Part shown: one piece after another, positions 8,270-18,459 of the stretch
Layout of the letters: every line of letters begins with the position of its first letter
How positions within the stretch are numbered: the first letter of the stretch is position 1
From: Dermacentor variabilis
Taxonomy: Eukaryota; Arthropoda; Arachnida; Ixodida; Ixodidae
NCBI RefSeq assembly: GCF_050947875.1
Contig: NC_134569.1
Span: 42,485,277-42,549,276, forward strand
Length of the DNA stretch: 64,000 nt
Direction: 5' to 3'
Position numbers and translations under genes: made by a program
Notes under the pieces: generated by a model
What the model was told of the DNA's origin: nothing
What the model saw: the letters and a program-made list of their open reading frames with translations, nothing else
The model's database searches: none

Positions 8270-10530
8270 ATATTGTACACAGCACACTAGGCAGCCACCA
8301 CCATGACATTTTATTTTTGACAACTGCGACACCAAATGGCGGACTGATATACTTCCTAAAGGGGTTTAACTTTATTTTTTCATCGCAGAACCGCAAGCAC
8401 AGGTTGCGTCGCGCGTGTACCGCAGCCACGTACTGTGGCCGCACTCCTTTTCCTCTAACAATGTGGCCCCCGGCGGCTTCACGCGCTCCCGTAGGTGGCG
8501 GATTGGACTGTCACTCCAGAAGTTTAAATACACAACCTCTTTGCATAGAAACGACGGCATGATTGTTAACATATTGTTGGCTTGGATATGTTTGGCACGA
8601 GGCCCAAGACCCTGCCTTCTAACACGTTCTTATGTTTGCGTTCGCGTCTCTGTCTTGAAGGGACTCACACCGTGACATGCTACAATGGTGCTTGCGTTGG
8701 GCGTATGTAAGGCGAAAAACGCGGTTCTAAAATGTCTGTTCACTAACTTGTGCAGTAAACCCATATTTATAGTATTCGCGCAGTATAGTAGTAGTATGGT
8801 AAGAGTCACGAGTATGGCATCCGTAACCGCAAGTGCCACGTTATGGTCGTAACTTGTCGGGACAGCGTAGATGTAATCCACAGACCCTGCCACTAAGGAA
8901 TACGTGGCTAGGCATGGCTGATGAATAAGTAATTGCGAAGGTTGGTTTTCAGTAAAGGTTTGTTACCAAGAACGGTGGGAGCTTATACTGCCGCAAAGGA
9001 CGGATGCTGGGCGGTGACTCCAATCATTTACTGGGCACATCACACATCTACACTGGAATTCAACTGGTTTCGCCAACTCTTGCTTATATTCTCTCGCCTC
9101 TAAGCTGCGACTTCGCCTGCCACCCAGGCCCCAGCTTTTCCTCTTTGTCCCCCGCTTCTTTCCCAGTCTGCTGAGACGCGCTTCCACTGAGTCTTGCTCC
9201 TCCTTTTTCTCAATAAATAAAGGCATTCATCCATGCATGCCTAGGTTACTGCAGAAAATAGCGTGTCTTTATCTCCATAACCACCCCGTCTCTCACCTGG
9301 ACTCTCCCATCGCAAAACAAAGTTGCTGTGTTCCAAATGGCTGGGCGTCACATATACAATTTTCTAGGAAAGGCCAGTAGCACTGCGGGCAATTTTCGGT
9401 GGGTGACGAGACATTATATAGAACACCTTCTCTGCCATATATACACTCAGTGCTCTGCTTCGTGAGCTACTATTAGCCGCTACGACGATGTACGAAATGA
9501 AAGAAACCTAGCTGGGCTGGTCGCGCGCAGCACTTTTTGGATTCGTGATGCGTCGGTTTAAAATAATAATATTTCTTATCTAAGCCTAAATGACAGCGAT
9601 ATAGGCGAGGTGAGTTACGGTAGCTAGTTGGCTTGGACTAACGACGCTCTTCATGCAGCACTTTCGTGTTATGCGTGTTGGCGAACGGGAATGAAAGACA
9701 GGAGGGTAACACGCCTTCCTGAAATGAAACATTCGGAATGACCCTTTCTTTGGCGGTTGGACATATGTCGAGGGTGCCCAATACGAACAATCTGCAAGTC
9801 TGTATTACCTTGCAAATGGGAACTCAGATGAAACGCTGTCAAACAGATAGGCTTTTAATTATCGTAAGTAGATCTTTATTGGAATTCTTTACCATGAAGT
9901 GAAAGCCGACTAATAAGCATTTAAATTTTCTTTGTTAATAAAACATCCTGTTAGTAAAAGGTTGCTGTGCTTTACAGCCCCCTAAATTAAAACGTAAGTT
10001 ATGGAAAATAAATTGGTGTGGTTAATGTGTAAACGCATACGCAAGAAAAGGCCTAGTCCATTTCCCAGTATTCTCTCAATGAAGATGGAGCACCTCTATA
10101 CTCTCACGTTGTAGTGATGTGAAGAACAAAACACTTCCAAAAGAGTCAGTCACGAATGTTACTCATTATAAGATGAGCTTGCGCTCAATAACACTCAAAG
10201 ATACCGATGGCTGCGCGCAAAGTGCTTCCTCTGATTCCGATCTACGGATCAAGGCGTCGGTTCGTCAGATTGGAATGCTCGTACATCGCAGCGCAATCTC
10301 GGGTCGGCAAATGTGATGGAGAATGTACGCCAGTATTCGCTTCACGCGCGCAATCTGATAAGATAGCGCTCTTTCGCTATTGAATCCGTGCCAACATACT
10401 GGATATTAGAAACACATGCAGGCGCATCTTGAGCTAACTGATAACTTTGGAACTGTGGTTAGACGCTAAACACCCCCCCCCCCCCCCCTTAAAAGAAGGA
10501 ATACAGTTGCTTTCAATATTAGCTGAAACA
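8270..10530. other. Unclassified, no gene supported
   Basis: No conserved protein motif was found. A candidate polyadenylation context with overlapping AATAAA signals lies at about 9211-9222, after a pyrimidine-rich stretch that could be the 3' end of a non-LTR element. A run of 16 C lies at 10,473-10,488. The frame at 8630-8893 on the minus strand starts at GTG and has no recognisable domain. Confidence 0.4.
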
Positions 10531-10540
10531 TAGTGCTGGT

Positions 10541-10549
10541 GGTATAAAA
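10541..10549 (+). promoter_or_regulatory. TATA-box candidate
   Basis: TATAAAAAG with GC-rich flanks, about 235 bases upstream of the ATG of the small ORF at 10,785. No matching initiator can be asserted. Confidence 0.3.
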
Positions 10550-10784
10550 AGGGCCCACAACACTGCACAGCGGCGCCGATTGACATACAGGAAATTCAAG
10601 AGCGAACCACTTTACAATTACTGGTATTTATCAAACCAGCATATCGTGGTTTAATGTAGCCCTGTATTCCAGGGGCCAGTTCCAACACGGGTACTGTGTC
10701 GGAGCTCATATTTCATGTCAGCATTATTTGTCACAAAATCAAAGCATTTTTTCTTTAGATCTTAACATTAGACAGCCAAAATAC

Positions 10785-11039
10785 ATGCAGCGAAACCCTC
10801 ACCTTAATATTTCAGTACTTTTCGTTCTAACGTACATATCCGTGCTGATCCATACGTTACAAAGTGCTGAAAATGTACCCAATGCTTTCCTCCAGGAAGC
10901 TGTTTTTATTCCTTATGATGCCAGGAAACCGAGTCTGATGCCACCAACGCTCAGAAACCTAGTCGGGAGCGCGCACCATGTTCTCGCACACCTTGTGGGA
11001 TGTACCGTAGCGCTGAGGTGCTTCTTGTATAATGTATGA
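10785..11039 (+). CDS. Candidate small secreted protein or exon, unrecognised
   Basis: An 84-residue frame from ATG 10,785 to TGA 11,037-11,039. The N-terminus has a basic residue at position 3, then a hydrophobic core ISVLFVLTYISVLI (9-22), resembling a signal peptide ending near residues 27-28. The remaining 56 or so residues have no motif I know. A pyrimidine-rich AG (TTTTTTCTTTAG, ending about 10,757) 28 bases upstream could be a splice acceptor, and a TATA-like box lies at 10,541. The Kozak context is weak and the frame could be chance. It might equally be one exon of a split gene. Confidence 0.25.
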   Translation: MQRNPHLNISVLFVLTYISVLIHTLQSAENVPNAFLQEAVFIPYDARKPSLMPPTLRNLVGSAHHVLAHLVGCTVALRCFLYNV

Positions 11040-12047
11040 GAATCGGTTGTAAAGACAGACGTGCAAGGTTGGGTCATGTGCTTAAGCTCATGAAGTTGAT
11101 TTGTGCCAAGATAACCTGTCCAAACTTTCACACTTTATAAGAAGTCTACAGCACCATCAATATGCCGGCTGCTTTTAACTGCACAAAACAAAACCATTCG
11201 AACGATGCAAACAATGTTAACATCATTTTATCATTCAAGTGTTCAGATTGGTAACCTCTAGATGCGGAGTAAGTTGAGAAGTTGTTTGCGTAATTAACAA
11301 AGCTACGTAATTAAATTTTCAGTAAGGGTTTTTACGTGGTTAAAGAAAATGAGCAGTTTGGAGCCCGTCCTCGAGATTAAGCAGCCAAACGAACAAATTT
11401 CGACTAAATATGCTTCTGTATGAGCAATGCGAACAAAAATGTTCCAAGTAAACACTCTTGGAAGTCGTAACTGACGCAGAAAAAGAACATCTGTGAAGTC
11501 AAAGAAAGAACAGCACTTCACGACGGGACACACACAGGGGGAACCACACACAAACTGCGCTAACATTAAGTGCTGTTCTTAATGTGATAATGAAGCAACT
11601 AGCCCGTGTCTCTTTCCTTCCAAACCTGTAAAGTCAACCTGAACACATCTAGCCTTTTGTGGTGCTGTCATCAATAGTATGGCCCCGTGAACATGTTCCC
11701 CATGGTCACATAGTCGCGTTCCATTTTTATTCACGCTGCTTTCTCGAAGGCAAGCATTTTAAAGTTTTAGTGTCAATACGGCAGTGAACGTGTGCCGCCG
11801 AAAGCTTGCTTGGTCGCGGAAGCGATGCATGACGGAATGATGGTGCAGATTTAGCGTGTCGTCGGCATCAAGACAGTGCACTGCCGCCGAGCGAAGGAAG
11901 ATAACGAAAGGGAACAGCTTGGTAGCTGCTCAGGAAGCCGTGCCGATGGTGGCGGTGCCATCATGACAAAATCTGAGGCGGCGATATTGACGGCTGAGGC
12001 GATTTTTTTTCTTTTATTCTTTTATTACTTTTTTTACAACGAAGTCG
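11040..12047. other. Unclassified, no gene seen
   Basis: AT-rich sequence without recognisable coding or repeat motifs, ending at the TTAA target of the following MITE. Short open frames are unsupported. Confidence 0.4.
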
Positions 12048-12051
12048 TTAA

Positions 12052-12772
12052 GAGTATGCTTTAACTCGGGCCCAATTCCGACGTGGCCTATTCACATAAA
12101 TGTAAAACGCCGAAACGATTTTCTGAGATAACCCCTGGGCCGATTTTAGTAAATTTTGCTGGATTCGGGAGAGAAAGGTAAATTCTAGTGACTATTAGAA
12201 GCGCAAATTTCTATTTAGGGCTTGAATTCTGGTAAAAGATTTTCAAAAATTCAAAAGTGCGAAAAATACAGAAGCACGAAGTTTACAAATTAATAACTCC
12301 GCATCAAGAACTGATATCGCGGTTATGTAAACAGAATCCTTTAGACAATTCAAAGCGGACAAATCCAATATGCCGATTTATATCTTACGTGAAGTCGTTA
12401 CGTTGTGAACAAGGCTTGTGGAAAAGCTGCATTTCCACATTACTAATTTTTTTTACATTCATGCGTATTATATCAATTTTGTCCGCTTTAGATGTGCTGT
12501 TAGATGCAATGTACAGAATTGTGATATCAGTTTTGATTGCCGAAAGACAGAGTTGTAAAGTTGATTTCGTTTTCTGAAAATTTGTGATTTTTGCCAATTT
12601 TGAATAAACAAATGATGACCCAAATAAAAGATTTTAAACCAACAGTCACTAGATTTTAAGTATTTCTTTCAAGTGCAACAACCCTTGTAAAATTTGATGC
12701 AGTGGTTGTGGAGAAAAACGAGTTCTCCTTTTACATGCATTTATATAGGACCACCAGAGCTAAAGGTTCCTC
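12052..12772 (+). mobile_element. TTAA-flanked MITE, copy 1
   Basis: A 721-bp element bounded by TTAA on both sides (12,048-12,051 and 12,773-12,776). The ends are inverted and imperfect: GAGTATGCTTTAACTCG at the left, and the complement of GAGGAACCTTTAGCTC at the right. The interior is colinear with 17,531-18,255, sharing for example the blocks AAATACAGAAGCACGAAG / AAATAGAAGCACGAAG and GTCCGCTTT. The 106-codon frame inside it is not a gene. The TTAA duplication is characteristic of piggyBac-type integration. The terminal bases are not the usual CCC, so the autonomous partner is unknown. Confidence 0.85.
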
Positions 12773-12816
12773 TTAAGGGCTACTTTCCCCACTATCGCGT
12801 CCGCGTATAGAGCAAA

Positions 12817-13050
12817 ATCCCGAAGATAGCATAATACCGGCCTGACCCGCAGCAGAGGTGCAGCAAACGTTCAGCTCTCCCCATACGTGGGCTGATCCCG
12901 AATGTAACGCCATGCCAGGCCGACCAGCGGCGGAGGTGAAGCAGGCATTAAGCACTCCCCATACGTGGGCCGATCCCGAAGACAGTGCAACGCGGTGCCG
13001 ACATACGGCGGAGGTGCAGTTCGCCATTAAGGGGCCCACATACACAGCTT
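12817..13050. repeat. 78-bp tandem repeat, about three units
   Basis: Units start at ATCCCGAA 12,817, 12,895 and 12,973, each 78 bp, with shared CCCATACGTGGGC and GGCGGAGGTG-like blocks and moderate divergence. Because 78 is a multiple of three, both strands show 26-residue peptide repeats, which explains the apparent ORFs here. It may be part of the neighbouring LINE or a separate minisatellite. Confidence 0.8.
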
Positions 13051-13079
13051 TGCGGGTCGTATTTCTTCAGAGAGTGGGA

Positions 13080-13860
13080 GGGCACTGAGATTTTTTACTT
13101 ATCAAACATCAGGTCGTCCACGGCGAAACTAGGGACACCAAAGCCGTCCTCGGGCTCCACCTAGAAAGCGCCTTCGACAAAGTTACGCACTCTGCCATCC
13201 TCGCGCAGGTATCGCATCTAAACCTAGGCGAGAGGTCGTACGAATATTTCAAAGGCATCCTCACCGGCAGATGGCGGAGCTCAGACTCGGCGACCTGAAG
13301 ACAGACGGACGAGAAGACATTAGGGAGCCAGGGCACTTCCCAAGGCTCCGTCATCTCACCCATGCTATTTATTCTTGCTATGATTCAAGTTGCCAAAAGA
13401 CTACGCCAGCTTGAAGGACTGAAGCACACGATATACGCGGACGACATTACGCTGTGGGTGGACGGGGGCAGTGATGCCCGCACAAAATCCACGCCACAGA
13501 CGGCAGTCGACACGATCGAAGAAAGCTTGGAAGGTACGAGACTGCGTTGCTCCCCAAGTAAGTTGGAGCTGCTGCTTTACCAACCGATCAAAACACACAG
13601 AATCAAGAAGCAAAGGAAACACGAAAAGATCAAGATCCGCACCAGGGATGGTAACACAATACCGACGGTCAGCAAGATCCGAGTCCTGGGCATGGCGATC
13701 GAAGCGCTCGGCAGGAATGGAGACACCATCACCCTCAGCATGGGTGAGGCGTCCAATGCCAGCAGACTGCTCAAGCGCGTTACCACCAAGAAGGGAGTCA
13801 TGACGGAGGAAAACTTCATCAGGCTTATACACTCCTTCGTACTCTGCCAGTGTACGTGGC
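13080..13860 (+). pseudogene. Non-LTR (I/R1-like) reverse transcriptase fragment
   Basis: RT homology starts in the palm at LGLHLESAFDKVTHSAIL (from about 13,128). It loses frame near 13,270, regains it at SQGSVISPMLF (about 13,340-13,375) and reaches the catalytic YADD (codons 13,434-13,445), followed by LWVDGG. The thumb-region KIRVLGM and the following helices run to about 13,850, where the frame changes again. The N-terminal endonuclease is missing, so this is 5'-truncated. The blocks match RNase-H-bearing LINEs rather than the RTE type seen at 16-18 kb. Not functional. Confidence 0.85.
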
Positions 13861-15100
13861 AGCCTTCCACAAGTGGGTGAAAAGCGAAAAGAACAAGCTA
13901 GACATCCTAATCCGGAGGGCTTACAAGACACCCCTCGGTCTACTTGAAACTACCAACATGAAACGTCTCCTCCAGCTGGGCATACACAACACGCTCGACG
14001 AGGTCATCGAAGCGCAAAGAGCCGCTCAGTTGGAAAGATTGTCATCAACAAAGGCCGGCAGAAAGATCCTGTGCAGTCTAGGCATCGGTTATCATGAACA
14101 GCAGGGACCAAAATGCCCCGTCCCCGACCACGTACGATGAAACGCGCGGGTTGACCCCTTGCCGAAGAGCATGCATCCGGAATTCAACGAAGGCAGAAGA
14201 CGCGCTATAGCCAAGGCACTAACGGACCTGCACGCGGAAGACACCGGTGCCAGATACGTGGATGCAGCCGAATATGCCGGCCGCAACTGCTTCGCGATCG
14301 CGGTGGTCGACTCCGTGCGGGCGACTGCCAGCACATCGAGCAAGCAAGTGGAGGAAGCAGAAGAAATAGCCATCGCCCTGGCCATCGTAACCCGAGAATG
14401 CCACATGATCCTCAGCGACTCCAGACAGGCGGTGAGGAACTACGCCAAAGGAAGAATTGCCCCAACGTCGGCACGCGTCCTGCTCCGACAGGCATACCGC
14501 GACAAGAGGACTCGAATCAAGTGGTTCCCGGAGCACGCAGGACAAGCGTCGGAGAAGCATGCCAATCGCAACGAAACGGCACACGCCCGAGCGCGAGGAT
14601 TAACTGACCGCGCCCAAGGCAATGGCTGCCCGCTGTGTTTCAGCGCCAAAGACCGGATGACCACCTATAACGAACTGACCAAGGCTTTCGGCTGCCCCGT
14701 AGACTTCTCCCGCCGCCCTGCAAAGGGCTCAGCAGGTCGCAGGCCGTGCTGTTCAGGTAACTACAAACGAGAACACTTCCAAGCCCGGCGCTATTGCATA
14801 GGATGTAACCCGAATCGCACCACCATGACAAGTGCAGAGCGTGCTGCAGGGAGAAGGCCACATTCGAGCACATGCTATGGGATTGCTCCAAACATCCAAG
14901 CCAAGCTAACTCAGGACATATACCGCCGCAGCTTGAGGAAGCAACGTGGAGCGAAGACCAAGAAATACAACTACAGGCCGTCGAGCAGGTCATCGAGGCG
15001 ATGGCTAGGCAGGAGCCTGGTGAGCCGGCAACGGCGAGCGGGGATCCTCGCAGAGCACCCGCTGTAAGAGTCGGCAGTCGTAGCCGTAGGGAGGACCTTG
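13850..15100 (+). pseudogene. LINE RT connection, RNase H and C-terminal zinc finger (broken)
   Basis: Continuation of the same element. The frame from 13,850 is interrupted by TGA at 14,138-14,140, where CGA to TGA is a likely CpG transition. RNase H follows: YVDAAEY (about 14,256-14,276), EEAEEIAIALAI and ILSDSRQAV, supplying the Asp, Glu and Asp expected, then WFPEHAG and HANRNETAHA. After a frame change around 14,600-14,830, a degenerate C-terminal finger with paired Cys then HMLWDC appears near 14,830-14,885. An EDQEIQLQAVEQVIEAMARQ tail follows. The same tail type recurs on the minus strand at 61.7-62.0 kb. Confidence 0.8.
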
Positions 15101-15563
15101 TGGCGACAGGACTAGGCGAGCCGGATTTATTTACACATTAACATTTTAAGGAAGATACATTGGCAGTTTAGCGCGACTCCCATATGGAGCCCGCAAGACT
15201 ATCATACAGCAAACAGCTTACGAGCACACAGCTCACTAGTACATTTCTAGCATGACAACGAGCACTCAGCTCCCGACGACGAGCACGCTCTAGCAGCCGG
15301 TAAACGCTGCTTATAAGCTCTCCGCTCGACGTCATAGTTCGATGTCCCCGTGGACCAGCCCTTCTGGCGGAGGGCTCACAAACACGTGCCGCACACACGC
15401 ACAGGGGAAAAGGGTCCGGAGCCGACGTCAGAGGGCTTCGTAGAACTCTGCTTTGTCTCGGGTGGCGCAGCCGAGTACCACATTCCTGAGTTGACCGCGC
15501 GCCACGTGGCTGCCGGTCATCCGCAGTTCTCTGAAGTGCGCCCTGTCTGGTGGGATTGGAACA
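15101..15563 (-). mobile_element. Probable solo LTR, reverse orientation
   Basis: Read on the minus strand, the segment begins TGTTCCAATC, has a TATA-like TTATAAG (about 15,310) and later an AATAAA in GTAAATAAATCC (about 15,125-15,137), then ends CA. That is the U3-R-U5 order of an LTR. It separates the LINE coding end from its 3' tail at about 15,580-15,706. I cannot find a clean target duplication, so the boundaries are tentative. No internal retroviral genes are attached. Confidence 0.5.
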
Positions 15564-15579
15564 GGTGCTGCGGGCTTAA

Positions 15580-15706
15580 AGCTGGCACGTTGCCACCCCG
15601 TACGGCCATTCCTAACACCACCACGATGACGACGTAGGTCACGTCCGAAGCGCGCCTTCGCGCTTTACTGCAGGCTCAATAAACGTTTTCCCAATCTAAT
15701 CCAATT
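15580..15706 (+). repeat. 3' tail of the 13-15 kb LINE
   Basis: Carries AATAAA within GGCTCAATAAACG (about 15,673-15,685) and ends in an A/T-rich CCAATCTAATCC tail, as expected for a non-LTR 3' end. Assignment to the upstream LINE rests on position and orientation. Confidence 0.5.
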
Positions 15707-15907
15707 ACTTATCCGCGTTTGTCCTGCATGCGTGTGCAATAGAAACAAGAAGCAGGTATGCATAGAAAATCTGAGGTGGCGGCGGCGGGTCGTAGCGCAG
15801 AAGTTAGCATGCCCAGCCCCTCCAGGTACATACATCTGCATTGACATGGGTTCGTGGTAGTGATAGCGACCACAGCTCTACTTCTTCTGCGCGCGATAGC
15901 CATTGTG

Positions 15908-17526
15908 GCAGCACGCGCAGAACTGGCAGAACTTTCGAAGTTAATCAACAAGCGTAAGACAGCTGACATAAGGAAATATAATATGGATAGAATTAAACAT
16001 GCTCTCAGGAACGGAAGAAGCCTAAAAACAGTAAAGAAACTAGGAATTGGCAAGAATCAGATGTATGCGTTAAGAGACAAAGCCGGCAATATCATTACTA
16101 ATATGGATGAGATAGTTCAAGTGGCTGAGGAGTTCTATAGAGATTTATACAGTACCAGTGGCACCCACGACGATAATGGAAAAGAAAATAGTCTAGACGA
16201 ATTCGAAATCCCAAAGGTAATGCCGGAAGAAGTAAAGAAAGCCTTGGGAGATATGCAAAGGGGGAAGGCAGCTGGGGAGGACCAGGTAACAGCAGATTTG
16301 TTAAAGGATGGTGGACAGATTGTTTTAGAGAAACTGGCCACCCTGTATACGCAATGCATCATGACCTCGAGCGTACCGGAATCTTGGAAGAACGCTAACA
16401 TAATCCTAATCCATAAGAAAGCGGACGCCAAAGACTTGAAAAATTATAGACCGATCAGCTTACTGTCCGTTGCGTACAAACTATTTACTAAGGTAATTGC
16501 ATATAGAATCAGGAGCACCTTAGACTTCTGTGAAGAAAGGACCAGGCAGGATTCCGTAAAGGCCACTCAACAATAGATCATATTCACACTATCAATCAGG
16601 TGAGAGAGAAATGTGCGGAATATAACCAACCCTTATAAATATCTTTCATTGATTACGAGAAAGCGTTTGATTCTGTCGAAACCTCAGCAGTCATGGAGGC
16701 ATTACGGAATCAGGGTGTAGATGAGCCGTATGTAAAAATACTGAAAGATATCTATAGCGGCTCCACAGCCACCATAGTCCTCCATAAAGCAAGCAACAAA
16801 ATCCCAATAAAGAAAGGCGTCAGGCAGGGAGATACGATATCTCCAATGCTATTCACAGCGTGTTTACAGGAGGTATTCAGAGACCTGGATTGGAAAGAAT
16901 TGGGGATAAAGGTTAATGGAGAATACCTTAGTAACTTGCGATTCGCTGATGATATTGCCTTGCATAGTAACTCAGGGGACCAATTGCAATGCATGCTCAC
17001 TGACCTGGAGAGGCAAAGCAGAAGAGTGGGTCTAAAAATTAATTTGCAGAAAACTAAAGTAATGCTTAACAGTCTCGGAAGAGAACAGCAATATACAATA
17101 GGCCGCGAGGCACTGGAAGTCGTAAGGGAATACATCTACTTAGGGCAGGTATTGACGGCGGATCCGGATCATGAGACGGAAATAATCAGAAGAATAAGAA
17201 TGGGCTGGAGTGCATTTGGCAGGCATTCTCAGATCATGAACAGCAGGTTGCCATTATCCCTCAAGAGAAAAGTATATAATAGCTGTGTCTTACCAGTACT
17301 CACCTACGGGGCAGAAACCTGGAGGCTTACGAAAAGGGTTCTACTCAAATTGAGGACGACGCAACGAGCTATGGAAAGAAGAATGATAGGTGTAACGTTA
17401 AGGGATAAGAAAAGAGCAGATTGGGTGAGGGAACAAACGCGAGTTAATGACATCTTAGTTGAAATCAAGAAAAAGAAATGGGCATGGGCAGGACTTGTAT
17501 TGAGGAGGGAAGATAACCGATGGTCA
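15908..17526 (+). pseudogene. RTE reverse transcriptase (truncated, broken)
   Basis: Frame 15,908-16,540 carries KNYRPISLLSVAYKLFTKVI and the preceding finger region. A frame change near 16,540 moves homology to the next frame (QAGFRKGHSTIDHI from 16,543), which has a TAA at 16,636-16,638 inside the palm block before FIDYEKAFDS. Then come VRQGDTISPMLF and the catalytic FADD (codons 16,942-16,953), LKINLQKTKVM, YLGQVLTADPDHE and VLTYGAETW. These blocks identify the RTE/BovB-type RT. The upstream AP endonuclease is absent because of 5' truncation. The enzyme would prime reverse transcription at nicked DNA; this copy is dead. Confidence 0.92.
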
Positions 17527-17530
17527 TTAA

Positions 17531-18255
17531 GAGGAAGCTTTAGCTCGGGCCCAACTCCGACGCGGCCTATTCAAATACATGTAAAACGCAAAAACGTTTT
17601 TATGAGATAACCCCTCGACCGATTTTGATGAAATTTGTTGCATTTGAAAGAAAAAGTTACATTCTAGTGAGTGTTGGGAGCGGAATTTCGATTTAAGGCT
17701 TGAATTATTTTTAAACAATTTTCAAATATTTGACCGTTTGAAAAAAATAGAAGCACGAAGTTTACAAATTCACAGATCTGCATAAAGAATTTATATCGTG
17801 GTTCTGTAAACGGCATCCATTAGATCATTCAAAGCAGACAAATTCAATATGTCATTTTCCATCTTACGTGAATTTGTTACGATGGTTACAACGGTTTTGC
17901 AAAAGTTGTATTTCCCTATGAATACATTTTTTTTATATTCATGTGCAACATATCGATTTTGTCCGCTTTGGATGTACTACTAGATGCCATTCACAGAATT
18001 GTATTATCATTTTTAGTGGTTGAGTTACGGAGTTGTAAACTTGATAGTTTCGTTTTTTGAAAAGTTTCGATTTTCGCCAATTTTTAATAAAAAATTGACG
18101 ACCTAACTCGAAAATTCGAAACCAACAGTCACTAGATTGTATGTTTTTCTTTTAAATGCAACAAACCTCGTCAAATTTGGTGCAGTGGTTGCCGAAAAAA
18201 ACGAATTCTCCTTTTACATGTATTTAGATAGGAGCACTCGAGCTAAAGCTTCCTC
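17531..18255 (+). mobile_element. TTAA-flanked MITE, copy 2, nested in RTE
   Basis: A 725-bp element with 17-bp perfect terminal inverted repeats GAGGAAGCTTTAGCTCG, flanked by TTAA (17,527-17,530 and 18,256-18,259). The RTE coding sequence continues in the same frame on both sides. The second RTE copy preserves the uninterrupted site with a single TTAA (28,633-28,636 on the opposite strand). The insert plus one TTAA is 729 bp, a multiple of three, but contains stops. The interior is AT-rich and non-coding. TTAA usage points to a piggyBac-type transposase acting in trans. Confidence 0.95.
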
Positions 18256-18261
18256 TTAAGG

Positions 18262-18426
18262 GTTACGGACTGGATACCAAGGGAAGGGAAGCGTAGCAGG
18301 GGGCGGCAGAAAGTTAGGTGGGCGGATGAGATTAGGAAGTTTGCAGGCACGGCATGGCCAGAATTAGTACATGACCGGGGTTGTTGGAGAAGTATGGGTG
18401 AGACCTTTGCCCTGCAGTGGGCGTAA
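18262..18426 (+). pseudogene. RTE ORF2 C-terminus
   Basis: Reads VTDWIPREGKRSRGRQKVRW, then a W-rich end (ETFALQWA) and a TAA at 18,424-18,426, in the same phase as the RT before the MITE. The WIPREGKRSRGRQ-type motif is the conserved C-terminal block of RTE ORF2. This part has no internal stop. Confidence 0.9.
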
Positions 18427-18459
18427 CCAGGCTGATGATGATTATGATGAGCCATTGTG

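Larger units (their letters stand above)
15908..18449 (+). mobile_element. RTE-clade non-LTR retrotransposon, 5'-truncated, with nested MITE
   Basis: Perfect 10-bp target duplication AGCCATTGTG at 15,898-15,907 and 18,450-18,459. The element starts inside ORF2 (no endonuclease), continues through RT, is split by a TTAA MITE at 17,531-18,255, and ends with the RTE C-terminus and a GATGATGATTATGATG tail (18,433-18,449). The short trinucleotide tail, instead of poly-A, is typical of RTE. A second, inverted copy lies at 28,416-29,198. Confidence 0.93.

Noticed and set aside
2940..8273. Four-base target duplication of the Gypsy element
   Set aside because: Left ACAT and right ATAT differ at one position; not strong enough to call.
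12257..12577. 106-codon frame as a gene
   Set aside because: Contained entirely within the TTAA MITE; the corresponding region of the other copy is not open.
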